Source of the DNA: Protofrankia sp963555925
Lineage (GTDB): Bacteria > Actinomycetota > Actinomycetes > Frankiales > Frankiaceae
Assembly (NCBI GenBank): GCA_963555925.1
Contig: CAUVXJ010000044.1
Coordinates: forward strand, 55,029-119,028
Length of the DNA stretch: 64,000 nt
Reading direction: 5' to 3'
Positions 23,874-33,131 of the stretch are shown here, one piece after another (the stretch's first letter is position 1; every line of letters starts with the position of its first letter). A model generated the notes under the pieces. It worked only from the letters and a program-made list of their open reading frames with translations. It did no database searches and was not told the origin of the DNA. The position numbers and the translations under genes were made by a program.

Positions 23874-26033
23874 ATGACGACCTCGCCGGTGCAGGCGGCA
23901 TCGCCGGCACCGGCGGCATCGCCGGCACAGGCAATGGGGCACGGTGGACATGGGACGATGTCGATGGCGGCAATGGTCGCCGACATGCGCAGGCGCTTGC
24001 TGGTCGCGGTGATCTTCGCGGTGCCGATCCTGCTGTGGTCGCGGATCGGCCGAGACGTCCTGCATGTCGGCGTTGCCGCACCGTTCGGCCTGACCGACGA
24101 GTGGTTCCAGCTACTGCTCAGCCTGCCGGTCATCGCCTACTCGTCGTGGATCTTCTTTGACGGTGCGGTCCGGGCACTGCGGGCAGGCGCGTTGGACATG
24201 ATGGTGCTGGTCGCAGTGGCAATCGGTACGGGCTGGACGTACTCGGTGGTCGTCACGCTGACCGACGCCGGCGACGAGGTCTTCTACGAAGCAGCCGCGC
24301 TCCTGGCCGCCTTCGTGCTCCTCGGGCACTGGTTTGAGATGCGGGCCCGCAGCGGGGCCAACGACGCGATCCACACCCTGCTGGAGCTCGCCCCCGACAC
24401 GGCGACGGTCATCCGTGACGGCGGGCCGATCGAGGTTCGGACCGCCGAGGTGGTGACCGGTGATCTGCTCGTCGTCCGCCCCGGCTCCACGATCGCCGTC
24501 GACGGTGTGGTCGAGAAGGGCGAATCCGACGTCGACGAGTCGATGGTCACCGGCGAAAGCCTGCCCGTCCACAAACAGCCCGGCTCTGAGGTGACCGGCG
24601 CCACGATCAACACAGCCGGCGCCCTGCGGATCCGCGCCACCAAGGTCGGCGCCGACACCGCGCTCGCGCACATCGTCGCACTCGTCCAGGACGCACAGAA
24701 CAGCAGGGCACCCGGCCAGCGGCTGGCTGACCGGGCGGCGTCCTGGCTGGTCGCGGTCGCGCTGCTCGGCGGCGCCGTGACGTTCTCGGTCTGGTTCCTG
24801 CTTGCGAACGCGCCGGCATCCACAGCGCTGCTGTTCGCCATCACCGTCGTGGTCATCACCTGTCCGGACGCCCTCGGCCTGGCCACCCCCACCGCAATCA
24901 TGGTCGGGACGGGGCTCGGCGCCCGGCGCGGCATCCTGTTCAAGAACGCGACCGCGCTGGAGACATCCGCCCGGATCACCACGGTCGTCCTGGACAAGAC
25001 CGGCACCCTGACCACGGGCGAACCGGACGTCACCGACGTGATGACCGTGGACGGATTCGCCGCAGACGAGCTGCTGCGCCTCACCGCCGCGGTCGAACGG
25101 GAGTCCGAACACCCGTTCGCCGCCGCGGTCGTGCGTTACACCGACGCACGCGCAGTGCCGCAGGCACCCGTGGAGGCGTTCGCAAGTCACGCCGGACGCG
25201 GCGCGGTCGCCACCGTCGACGGCTATCGCGTCATGGTCGGCAATCATCGACTGATGGAGCAGGAAGGCATCCCGTCAGCGCTCCGGGGACTGCGGCCTCC
25301 GGGCGGCTTCGACGGCCGATGGGACGAGCTGGCAGCCGGTGGCCGCACCGCGGTCGGTGTCGCGGTGGACGGCAGGCCGGCCGGGCTCATCGCGTTCGCC
25401 GACGCGACGCGACCGAGCGCCGCCGCGGCCGTGCGGGCGTTGCGCGACGCCGGCGTCGAGGTCGTCATGCTCACCGGCGACAGCAAGGCCACCGCGGCCC
25501 GGATCGCCGGCCAGCTCGGCATCGACACCGTGATCGCCGAGGTTCTCCCCGGTGACAAGGCCGCGACGATCGCGCACCTACAGCACGCTGGCCACAGCGT
25601 CGCGATGGTCGGTGACGGAGTCAACGACGCACCCGCCCTGGCCCAAGCCGACCTGGGCATCGCCATCGGTGCCGGCACCGACGTGGCCGTCGAGACCGCC
25701 GACGTGGTCCTCATGCGCTCCGACCCCGTGGATGTCGAGGCTGCGCTGATCATCGGCCGGGGCACGGTGAGCAAGATACGGCAGAACCTGGGCTGGGCAA
25801 TCGGCTACAACTCGATCGCGCTGCCCATCGCGGCGGGTGTCTTCGAGCCGGCCTTCGGCCTGATCCTCCGCCCCGAAATCGCCGCACTGTCGATGTCGGG
25901 GTCGAGCCTGCTCGTCGCGATCAACGCCCTGCTCCTCAAACGCCTACGCCTGCCCACCTCGCCACCGCCGGCCGCCCATCCAGGCTGCGGGAGCCGGACC
26001 CGCCCCACGGCGGGCCCGGCTCCCATGAGGTGA
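23874..26033 (+). CDS. P1B-type heavy-metal ATPase with CPD ion-binding motif
   Basis: 719 residues from ATG 23874. The upstream frame is unlikely because it runs across the operator. The N-terminus lacks a CxxC domain and is instead Met/His-rich (MGHGGHGTMSMAAM), as in CopB-like pumps. Motifs present are TGES, LDKTGTLTTG (D374), SEHPFAAAV and VGDGVNDAPAL. The transmembrane ion-binding motif is TCPDALG (C330-P331-D332), where P1B-1 pumps have CPC and CopB has CPH. Metal specificity therefore cannot be read from the classical rules. The CsoR-like dyad and Met/His-rich neighbours point to copper. Confidence 0.9.
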   Translation: MTTSPVQAASPAPAASPAQAMGHGGHGTMSMAAMVADMRRRLLVAVIFAVPILLWSRIGRDVLHVGVAAPFGLTDEWFQLLLSLPVIAYSSWIFFDGAVRALRAGALDMMVLVAVAIGTGWTYSVVVTLTDAGDEVFYEAAALLAAFVLLGHWFEMRARSGANDAIHTLLELAPDTATVIRDGGPIEVRTAEVVTGDLLVVRPGSTIAVDGVVEKGESDVDESMVTGESLPVHKQPGSEVTGATINTAGALRIRATKVGADTALAHIVALVQDAQNSRAPGQRLADRAASWLVAVALLGGAVTFSVWFLLANAPASTALLFAITVVVITCPDALGLATPTAIMVGTGLGARRGILFKNATALETSARITTVVLDKTGTLTTGEPDVTDVMTVDGFAADELLRLTAAVERESEHPFAAAVVRYTDARAVPQAPVEAFASHAGRGAVATVDGYRVMVGNHRLMEQEGIPSALRGLRPPGGFDGRWDELAAGGRTAVGVAVDGRPAGLIAFADATRPSAAAAVRALRDAGVEVVMLTGDSKATAARIAGQLGIDTVIAEVLPGDKAATIAHLQHAGHSVAMVGDGVNDAPALAQADLGIAIGAGTDVAVETADVVLMRSDPVDVEAALIIGRGTVSKIRQNLGWAIGYNSIALPIAAGVFEPAFGLILRPEIAALSMSGSSLLVAINALLLKRLRLPTSPPPAAHPGCGSRTRPTAGPAPMR

Positions 26034-26036
26034 CGG

Positions 26037-26975
26037 TCAGCCGACGGGCAGGGTCACCACGGCGGTGTGCAGCACCCCCGCGGTCTGGAACTGCACGAAC
26101 ACCCGCCAGTTGCCGGCTTTCGCCATCATCGCCTCGAAGGACAGCACCGGACCGCCACCCGCAGCGCTAGTCGCGCCCACCGGGTGCAGGTGAGCAAAAG
26201 CGAGGTCGCCTTCGTGGAAGGCACTCAGGTGCGCGTAGGTGTCCAGGTAGGGCTGCAGGTCGGTGACGGGCGTGCCGTCCTTGGACACCGTGACCGTCAC
26301 GCTGTGCGCCGCTGCGGCCATCACCTCACCAGCCAGGGTCAGGGTGTAGCCGTCGACCTGTGTCGTGGTCGATGCGGGCGGCAGCGGCGTGAGCGCGGAC
26401 CTACCGGCAACGGTGACCGGCTGGCTGAGGACCAACGGCAGGTCCTGCCCCGAGCTGTTCGTGGTGATGAACGAGGCGTAGACCCGGTACGAGCCCGGCT
26501 GCACCGCCTCAAGCGGCACCGTCCAGGTTCCGTCGCCGGCCATGGTCGGGTGCACGTGCTGGAAGCCGGTGAGATCGGACCGAATCAGATAGAGGTGCAT
26601 CAACCTGCTCTGGTCCGGCTTGAAAGCGGTGACCGATGCACCGGTTCCGCCCACGATCTGGAACCGGAACGAGGTCGGCGCATCGGCCGGCAGCGAGGAC
26701 ACCGCCGGGACGAACCGGAATCCGGACGCCTCGGCGGCCAGCCCGTCCCCGACCGGTCGTTCCTCCATGCCTGCCATCCCAGCGTGCCCCGATGCAGGGG
26801 GCGCCATCATCGTGGGCATCATGGTGGGCGCCATCATGGTGTGTTCCATCGTCGGCGTGGTTGTGGAACCACCGCCGCAGGCGGTGACCGTCAGGCCGAC
26901 GGCAACGGTCACACCGGCCGCCACGAGCACGGACCGGACATGGGCATGTGAACGCGACAAAATCGACATCGACAT
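26037..26975 (-). CDS. Met/His-rich secreted lipoprotein, probable periplasmic/cell-surface copper binder
   Basis: About 312 residues from ATG 26975 with GGGAAGA upstream. A signal sequence with lipobox VTACGGG directs lipid attachment outside the membrane. The mature N-terminus is a Met/His segment (MEHTMMAPTMMPTMMAPP, then GHAGMAGM) typical of extracytoplasmic Cu(I) binding. The rest reads as beta-rich domains with conserved His (MHLYLIRSDLTGFQHVHP, DLAFAHLHPVG). It converges with the CPD-type ATPase. A role in copper capture is inferred from composition and context. Confidence 0.8.
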   Translation of the reverse strand: MSMSILSRSHAHVRSVLVAAGVTVAVGLTVTACGGGSTTTPTMEHTMMAPTMMPTMMAPPASGHAGMAGMEERPVGDGLAAEASGFRFVPAVSSLPADAPTSFRFQIVGGTGASVTAFKPDQSRLMHLYLIRSDLTGFQHVHPTMAGDGTWTVPLEAVQPGSYRVYASFITTNSSGQDLPLVLSQPVTVAGRSALTPLPPASTTTQVDGYTLTLAGEVMAAAAHSVTVTVSKDGTPVTDLQPYLDTYAHLSAFHEGDLAFAHLHPVGATSAAGGGPVLSFEAMMAKAGNWRVFVQFQTAGVLHTAVVTLPVG

Positions 26976-27067
26976 CGAGAATCTTCCCGGACGGCACGCG
27001 ACGCTCGCGTGCGGGTGGATGGACACGTCAGCCGACCCGAGCCCTCGCTCCGGTCAGCGACGCCCTG

Positions 27068-27550
27068 TCACGTCCGGGACACGCACAACCTCACCAGCAG
27101 ACACGCACCCGCCGGCGGTGGGGCGCGACACCCATGACCCGCACGGTCGCCGTGGGCGCTCCATGGCCAGGCGGGCAGCGCCCACGCGACCATGCCGACG
27201 CCGAGCAGAAGCGCCAACAGCCAGGCCAGCCCCGGCCGGGGAGGTGACGACACGCACAACGCGCCATGGCCGCCGCCATCGCCTCTGACCATGGCTGTCA
27301 CGTGCGACGCCGCCGTCACCGGGGACACCACCTGGCCGGCGGCCGGGAGGTACATCGCCATCTGCGCCATCGGGGAGGCATCGTGGCCAGTGGCCGAACC
27401 GTGCACCGCCATCGGCGGCCCCGCCGCGCCGGCACCGCCTGGGCATCCCTGCCCGGCCAGCACGCCGTGCATGACGAACAACCCGGCCAGCACCACGGAT
27501 GCCAGCACCAACCGGACGGTCGCCCGCGCCGGTGCGGTCCTGCTGCCCAC
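27068..27550 (-). CDS. DUF6153-family small membrane protein
   Basis: 160 residues; GTG 27550 has AAGGGAG upstream. An N-terminal hydrophobic segment (VRLVLASVVLAGLFVMHGVLAG) leads to a Met/His/Cys-containing extracytoplasmic part (GQGCPGG, PMAVHGSATGHDASPMAQM, ALCVSSPPRP) and a second hydrophobic helix (LAWLLALLLGVGMVAWAL). Actinobacterial proteins of this kind often sit beside copper genes. Function is unproven. It lies on the same strand as, and 92 bp upstream of, the Met/His-rich lipoprotein. Confidence 0.7.
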   Translation of the reverse strand: MGSRTAPARATVRLVLASVVLAGLFVMHGVLAGQGCPGGAGAAGPPMAVHGSATGHDASPMAQMAMYLPAAGQVVSPVTAASHVTAMVRGDGGGHGALCVSSPPRPGLAWLLALLLGVGMVAWALPAWPWSAHGDRAGHGCRAPPPAGACLLVRLCVSRT

Positions 27551-27815
27551 GGGGCTCCCTTCCCGATCGGAACCGACAACCCGGGCCGCGCAAGCGGCGG
27601 ATCAGCGTGGCGCGGCGACTGTCTGACATCGTAGTCGATCTACGTGTGTCCTGCTGCTACCCCGCTCTCCACCGAGTCGTAGGCATGGACCGGCTCAGCA
27701 ACAGCCTGCTCGCATGCTCAGTGCCGGCGACGCCCGCTTATTGCGAATTTCTTGCATCTGAGAAGACTGTGCGCCTAGGTTGTGTCGTCGCCCCGCCGAT
27801 GAAAGCAGGTCGCTC

Positions 27816-28940
27816 ATGACCACGCGCTCGCTCTCCACGGCCCCCCCGGCCGGCTCGACCCCATCCCGGTGGCAACGCGTACGCGGATCCATGACCCACC
27901 GCGAATGGAGACGTACGGCCGGTATGGTCGGGTTCATCCTGGCTCTGCACGTGATCGGCTGGTTCGTCCTCGTCGCGATCGTCGCGCCGGAGCACTACAG
28001 CCTGGGGACCAAGACCTTCGGCGTCGGTATCGGGGTGACCGCCTACACCCTGGGGATGCGCCACGCCTTCGACGCCGACCACATCTCGGCCATCGACAAC
28101 ACGACCCGCAAGCTCATGAACGACGGCCAGCGACCGCTGTCGGTCGGCTTCTGGTTCTCCCTCGGCCACTCCACCATCGTCTTCGCGCTGGCGTTCCTGC
28201 TCTCACTGGGCGTCAGAAGCCTGGCTGGTCCGGTGCATGACGAGAACTCCGAGCTGCACAACGTCACCGGCCTGATCGGCACCACCGTCTCCGGCATATT
28301 TCTCTATATCATCGCGATCATCAATATTGTTATCCTTGCCGGGATCTGGCGTGTCTTCCGGCAGCTGCGGACCGGCGCCTTCGACGAGGAAGCGCTGGAG
28401 GAGCAGCTGAACAACCGCGGCTTCATGAACCGTCTACTGGGCCGGTTGATGAAATCGATCACCAAACCCTGGCAGATGTACCCGTTGGGTGTGCTGTTCG
28501 GCCTCGGTTTCGACACCGCCACCGAGATCGCCCTGCTGGTACTCGCCGGCTCCGGCGCCGCTTCCGGCCTGCCGTGGTACGCGATCCTGTGCCTTCCCGT
28601 CCTGTTTGCCGCGGGAATGAGCCTGCTCGACACCATCGACGGCTCGTTTATGAATTTCGCCTACGGCTGGGCATTCTCGAAGCCGGTTCGCAAAGTTTAC
28701 TACAACCTCACCATCACCGCACTGTCGGTGGCTGTCGCCGTCATCATCGGCACCATCGAACTCCTCGGGCTCCTCGCCGAGAAACTCTCGCTACACGGTG
28801 TGTTCTGGGACTGGATCGACGGTCTGGACCTGAACATCGTCGGTTTCGTCATCGTGGGTATGTTCTTCGCCACCTGGGCCATCGCTCTGGCTGTCTGGAA
28901 AATCGGCCGTATCGAGGAGAGATGGACGGCCGACAGCTGA
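27816..28940 (+). CDS. Nickel/cobalt permease of the NiCoT (HoxN/NixA) family
   Basis: 374 residues from ATG 27816 (in-frame ATG with AGCAGG upstream). The signature RHAFDADHISAIDN in helix 2 (HX4DH) defines the family. Further motifs FWFSLGHSTIVF, LGFDTATEIALL and LLDTIDGSFMNFAYGWAF are all present. It imports Ni(II) or Co(II) across the membrane using the proton gradient. It sits at the edge of the metal island and has no adjacent urease, hydrogenase or cobalamin genes. No riboswitch was recognised in the 265-bp upstream region. Confidence 0.93.
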   Translation: MTTRSLSTAPPAGSTPSRWQRVRGSMTHREWRRTAGMVGFILALHVIGWFVLVAIVAPEHYSLGTKTFGVGIGVTAYTLGMRHAFDADHISAIDNTTRKLMNDGQRPLSVGFWFSLGHSTIVFALAFLLSLGVRSLAGPVHDENSELHNVTGLIGTTVSGIFLYIIAIINIVILAGIWRVFRQLRTGAFDEEALEEQLNNRGFMNRLLGRLMKSITKPWQMYPLGVLFGLGFDTATEIALLVLAGSGAASGLPWYAILCLPVLFAAGMSLLDTIDGSFMNFAYGWAFSKPVRKVYYNLTITALSVAVAVIIGTIELLGLLAEKLSLHGVFWDWIDGLDLNIVGFVIVGMFFATWAIALAVWKIGRIEERWTADS

Positions 28941-29014
28941 TCGCCGCCAACGAGCACGGGTCGATCCCGGCGGGCCGGGTTGCACGACCAGCCGGCGACC
29001 GTCCGTCCCCGGAG

Positions 29015-31123
29015 TCAGCCGGGTTCGCCGAAATCGAGCTGGAACCAGACGGTTTTGCCGGTGCGGGTGGGTCTGGCGCCCCAGTTGGTGGCCAGTTCGG
29101 CGACGAGCTGCAGGCCGCGACCGCCTTCGTCGTCAGCGGTGGGGTGCAGGATGCGGGGGACGCGGCTGTCGTCGTCGGAAACCTCGACATAGAGGGCGTC
29201 ACGACCCTGGCGAATGGCGAGTTCGAATGGGGTGGCGGCGTAGCGGATGGCGTTAGTGACCAGTTCACTGACGAGAAGTTCAGTGATGTCGAGAAGTTCC
29301 GGGAGTTTCCAGTCGGTAAGACTGGTGGTGGCGGCACTACGGGCGATCTTGGCGGCGCGGGGTTCCGGGGTGAGGATGAGAGTGTTGGTATAGGCGGTCG
29401 TCGAGACGGTGGCGTGGACGAGCAGGAGCGCGACGTCGTCGTCGTAGCCGTCGGCGCGGTCGAGGAATGTCACAAGCCGGTCAGCGGTGGCGTGAAGGGT
29501 ACCAGGCCGGGCGAGGGCACGTAACAGGTGTCCGGTTCCTTGGTCTATGTCGATGGTGGCGGATTCGACGAGTCCGTCGGTGAACAGAGCGAGGGTAGAG
29601 CCTACGGGGAAGCGGTAGCTGGTTTCGGCGACGGTCTGACGGCCGACGCCGAGGATGATGTCGTGGGTGTCCCCACCGCCGTCGAGGAGGTGGACCTGGC
29701 CGTCGGGGTCGCGCATGACAGGGGGTAAGTGGCCGGCGTTGGCCACGGTGATGCTGGCGGTGGCGGGTTCCCAGATGGCGTAGATCGCGCTGACGAGCGT
29801 GCCGTCGGGTCCGGCGCCGATCGCGCGGACAAGATCTTCAAGGTTGGTGAGTACGTCGGCGGCGGTCAGGTCGAGGGCTGCGAAAGCGCGGACGGCGGCA
29901 CGGACCTGGCCCATGGCGGCGGCCGCGGCCAGGCCGCGGCCCATGACGTCGCCGATCACGAGGGCGACCCGCCCTGCGGAGAGAGGGATGACGTCGAACC
30001 AGTCGCCGCCGACCTCGGTACCGGCGGTTCCGGGTTCATAACGCCAGGCAACGTCCAGACCTTCAACGGTGGGTATGTCGCCGGGCAGCACGCTGCGTTG
30101 CAGGGTGATCGCGGCGGCGCGTTGCCGGGCGTAGGCGCGGGCGTTGGCGATCGCGGACGCGATCCGGCTCCCCAGCTCGCCGGCGGTCCGCGCGTCCGCG
30201 TCGGTGTAGGTCCGCCCGGAAGGACCCAGGCCGAAGTGGACGACACCGTGGAACTCACCCCCTGCCACCAGCGGCACCGCCAGGCCGGAGCGGATACCGA
30301 AATGCCGGCGATAGTTCTCCGTGCCGGCGATCGCAATGCGGTTGACCATTTCCTCGTCGAACACCACATGGACGGGTCGCCCCAGCGTGAGCGCGAGGTG
30401 GCCGGGAGTACCAGGCCGTATCTCGAGAAGGCGTCCGGCGGTGGCGTCGGCTCCAGGCAGGGGCGGAGTCCCAGGCAGGTGCGCCCAGACTACTCTGCGC
30501 ATCAGCAGCCGGTCCGGCCTCGCGTCGGGGTCCATCGGCTCGTCGGTCAGCAGGACCACGCACTCGTCGGTGAACTCCGGGACGACGAGCTCGACCAGCC
30601 CCTGCAGGGTCGCAGCCAGGTCCAGCGAAGCTCCGACCAGCCCGCTTGCCCGGCTGAGCAGCCGCAGCCGCCGCTCCACCGCATCACGTTCGGCTTCTGC
30701 CCTGCGCTGGTCGGTGACATCCACCACCGCCTGACCTACCGCGACCGTTGCACCGCTCCAGTCCTGGAGCGGGTAACAGGAGACACGGTGGATGCGTTCC
30801 TCGGGCCAGCTGAGCCTGGTCACGCCGATGATCTCCACATCGAGGCTCGCCTGCCCGGTCGCCAGTACGTGGCGGGCCATGTCCCATGCGGCGGACGCCG
30901 CCTCGGGCATCACCTCGGGTGCGGGCCTGCCCACAAGCTCCTCGGTGGTCAGCCCACTCAGCGCGAGCATCGCCTGGTTGACCCGAAGGACCCTCAGCTC
31001 GTGGTCGAAGACCGCCAGGGCGATCGGGACAACCTCGAACAGCTGACCGGCCAAAGCCGACACAGCCAGCTTCCCCGATCCCGCCGTGATGCGCGGTCTC
31101 GGGGGACCCGACTGGCTGTTCAT
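29015..31123 (-). CDS. PAS-GAF-SpoIIE phosphatase-HATPase multidomain regulator
   Basis: 702 residues from ATG 31123. Domain order: PAS (about 20-140: FDHELRVLRVNQAMLALSG), GAF (150-340: EFTDECVVLL, GIRSGLAVPLVAGGEFHGVVHFG), PP2C/SpoIIE phosphatase (about 350-545: EVGGDWFDVIPL, VIGDVMGRGLAAAAAM, ALFTDGLVES, DDDVALLLV) and a GHKL anti-sigma-type kinase domain (about 560-700: LLVSELVTNAIRYA, DDEGGRGLQLV). Such proteins control anti-anti-sigma factors by opposing phosphatase and kinase activities in response to stress. It converges with the nickel permease and diverges from the PucR regulator. Confidence 0.9.
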   Translation of the reverse strand: MNSQSGPPRPRITAGSGKLAVSALAGQLFEVVPIALAVFDHELRVLRVNQAMLALSGLTTEELVGRPAPEVMPEAASAAWDMARHVLATGQASLDVEIIGVTRLSWPEERIHRVSCYPLQDWSGATVAVGQAVVDVTDQRRAEAERDAVERRLRLLSRASGLVGASLDLAATLQGLVELVVPEFTDECVVLLTDEPMDPDARPDRLLMRRVVWAHLPGTPPLPGADATAGRLLEIRPGTPGHLALTLGRPVHVVFDEEMVNRIAIAGTENYRRHFGIRSGLAVPLVAGGEFHGVVHFGLGPSGRTYTDADARTAGELGSRIASAIANARAYARQRAAAITLQRSVLPGDIPTVEGLDVAWRYEPGTAGTEVGGDWFDVIPLSAGRVALVIGDVMGRGLAAAAAMGQVRAAVRAFAALDLTAADVLTNLEDLVRAIGAGPDGTLVSAIYAIWEPATASITVANAGHLPPVMRDPDGQVHLLDGGGDTHDIILGVGRQTVAETSYRFPVGSTLALFTDGLVESATIDIDQGTGHLLRALARPGTLHATADRLVTFLDRADGYDDDVALLLVHATVSTTAYTNTLILTPEPRAAKIARSAATTSLTDWKLPELLDITELLVSELVTNAIRYAATPFELAIRQGRDALYVEVSDDDSRVPRILHPTADDEGGRGLQLVAELATNWGARPTRTGKTVWFQLDFGEPG

Positions 31124-31505
31124 GGACGTGTTGTACCCCGAAGCCGTGGCGTCGCATCCATGTGCTCGTGCACGTCCCGTACTCGTCGGCACCAAACATC
31201 CAGGTGAGCGCTGCGCCGAGGCCGGACCATGTCCCATAGCACCTCGTCGGTGACCTACCGTGCGTCACCTACCGTTCGGGATGTCGACGGGGTCCCGGTC
31301 GCCGGTCGAACTCCGGCTCGGGGACGCCGGTAGGCCATCGGGGTATTACGCGTATGAATGTTGCGTTACTAGCGGCCGGCTGTTAGAAATGAGCTCTTCG
31401 GTGAACAACCTGGCATCTCGGACAAGCCGGGACGATAGATGACCACGAGTCGCCTCGCAGACACTCGACAGCCATCGGCATCAGATCCCGATACCGGGAG
31501 GCCCA
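31124..31505. promoter_or_regulatory. Divergent intergenic region before the biosynthetic cluster regulator
   Basis: 382 bp between the SpoIIE-type gene and the PucR regulator with a moderately AT-rich centre (31345-31400). I found no gene, and no copy of the cluster's ATTGG-N9-CCAAT dyad. Confidence 0.5.
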
Positions 31506-32885
31506 GTGATCATCAATGTCACGGATGGCGAAAACGGCGGGAGCGCCGTCCCCTCGGAGCGTGAACACTTACAAAAAAATCAACACAGGGTAACCGCCGT
31601 CGCACCCTGGCTGCGTGAGCATGAGGCTTGCAGCATACCGGGTGGCCGCCTTTCAAACTGTTCGAACGCAATCGTGCCGGAGGCTATCGACGGCGTCAGT
31701 CCGGATGCACCGGCATGGGCCGCTGAGGCAGCCAGGTCGGCAACCATGCAGGCACTGGACGAACGCCTCGACGCGGGCAGCCGTCCCACCGCTGTGGACG
31801 CGGTTCGGCACGTGGTCGAGGTGTATGCCCTCGCCATACTCCGTGGTCGGTACCGGGAAGTACCGCCGAAGCCGATCGAATTGCCCACCGAGACCCTACA
31901 CTCCATTCGCTACGCGGTCCACCAGAATATTCCGCTGTATATTTTTCTGCGCGCGGTGTGGATCGCTCACAGCTGCACTATCGAGCGTTTACTCGACGGC
32001 GCCGAAACCGAAGGCGCCAACCGCCGCATGACTCCCCGAAGCCGCCAGTCGACGGAACGCATCGCTGTCTACACCGACAGGTTCAGCACCAGAATTACTC
32101 AGATCTACGTGGCGTCGGAGGAGGAGCGAAAGACAGGTGGCCTTGCCGCTTCCCGCACACGGATGGTGAAGGATGTTCTCGCCGGGCATCCGGTTGATCG
32201 GGCCGACGCCGAGTGGATACTCGGGCTCGACCTGGCCGACCATCATCTGTCGGCGGTGCTCTGGGCCTCGCCCGACAGCGGGGTTTCGACCGATCGGTTG
32301 GACCGGTTCGCCGCGGAATTAGCGTGCGCGCTGGGTGCACGGCGATCGCTGATCATGTCTGCCGGTCCACTCAAATCATGGATGTGGATCAGTTGGCCCA
32401 GGCCACCGGAGGCAGGGCTCGCCATGCGAGCGCGCGCAGCGTTGTCACCGCCTGTAGGGGTGCGCGCGAGCATCGGCCCGGTGGCGTCGGGTATCGCCGG
32501 CCTGCGGCGCAGCCATCTCAGCGCGCAGGCGGCCGAGAGGCTCGCCGGCGACCTGGCTACCTCGTGGCTCTGCGAATACGCTGACGTCGCCGTCGTATCG
32601 CTGGTCACCCATGATGCCCAACAGGCACAGTGGTTCGTTGAGGAGACCCTCGGCGACCTGGGTCAGCCCGGATGCCGGTTCGCGGAACTGCGCGAGACGC
32701 TGCGGGTCTACCTGTCATTCGAGCGGAGCCGGGTCCGCGCGGCCGAGAGCCTGCACGTGGCACGCAACACCGTCGCCTACCGGGTGGAGAAGGCGATGAA
32801 GCTGCTGGGGCGGCCGATCACAGGTGATCCTCTCAAGATTCGGCTCGCACTGGAAGTCGCCCGCATCCTCCCCCCCGCGCCGTGA
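31506..32885 (+). CDS. PucR/CdaR-type helix-turn-helix transcriptional regulator, putative cluster regulator
   Basis: 459 residues; GTG 31506 has GGGAGG four bases upstream. The C-terminus (about 395-455) has the PucR helix-turn-helix: LRVYLSFERSRVRAAESLHV, ARNTVAYRVEKAMKLLG. The middle region resembles the CdaR GGDEF-like domain (HHLSAVLWASPD, VRASIGPVASGIAGLRRSHLSAQ). The N-terminal half is an unassigned sensory region. The gene contains three rare TTA leucine codons (31569, 31989, 32319). It stands immediately upstream of the pfaD-like gene, so it is the likely pathway-specific regulator binding the ATTGG-N9-CCAAT dyads; that assignment is inference. Confidence 0.87.
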   Translation: MIINVTDGENGGSAVPSEREHLQKNQHRVTAVAPWLREHEACSIPGGRLSNCSNAIVPEAIDGVSPDAPAWAAEAARSATMQALDERLDAGSRPTAVDAVRHVVEVYALAILRGRYREVPPKPIELPTETLHSIRYAVHQNIPLYIFLRAVWIAHSCTIERLLDGAETEGANRRMTPRSRQSTERIAVYTDRFSTRITQIYVASEEERKTGGLAASRTRMVKDVLAGHPVDRADAEWILGLDLADHHLSAVLWASPDSGVSTDRLDRFAAELACALGARRSLIMSAGPLKSWMWISWPRPPEAGLAMRARAALSPPVGVRASIGPVASGIAGLRRSHLSAQAAERLAGDLATSWLCEYADVAVVSLVTHDAQQAQWFVEETLGDLGQPGCRFAELRETLRVYLSFERSRVRAAESLHVARNTVAYRVEKAMKLLGRPITGDPLKIRLALEVARILPPAP

Positions 32886-32958
32886 TCGTGTCCGGGCCGG
32901 CGACTGCGGTCGCGCGCCCGTCTGCTCCCGGCTTGATGCACCAGGGCACCGCCACGCA

Positions 32959-33035
32959 TATTGGCTTCCCGGCCCAATGTGTCTGCCTGCTGCCGGTAGT
33001 AGAAAAGGGTCCACGGTGCGCCCATTGCACGGCGG
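32959..33035 (+). promoter_or_regulatory. Putative cluster operator and leader block upstream of pfaD-like gene
   Basis: A 22-bp site at 32959-32980 (dyad ATTGG-N9-CCAAT) matches 58157-58178 at 20 of 22 positions. A second block (GGTGCG at 33015, CCCATTGCACGGCGG at 33021-33035) recurs on the minus strand at 58140-58115 in the promoter of the facing operon. The shared sites suggest one regulator controls both arms. Confidence 0.7.
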
Positions 33036-33131
33036 TCCCGTCAACGGCTTCACCGCCAACCTGTGAGTTGCGGCCCGAGCGACGCACCCGATCGGGGTAG
33101 TCGGTGCACGCGCCAACGAAGGAGCGAGGAC

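Noticed and set aside
27551..27815. Possible cobalamin or nickel riboswitch before the NiCoT permease
   Set aside because: No recognisable conserved box or pairing pattern could be seen by eye.
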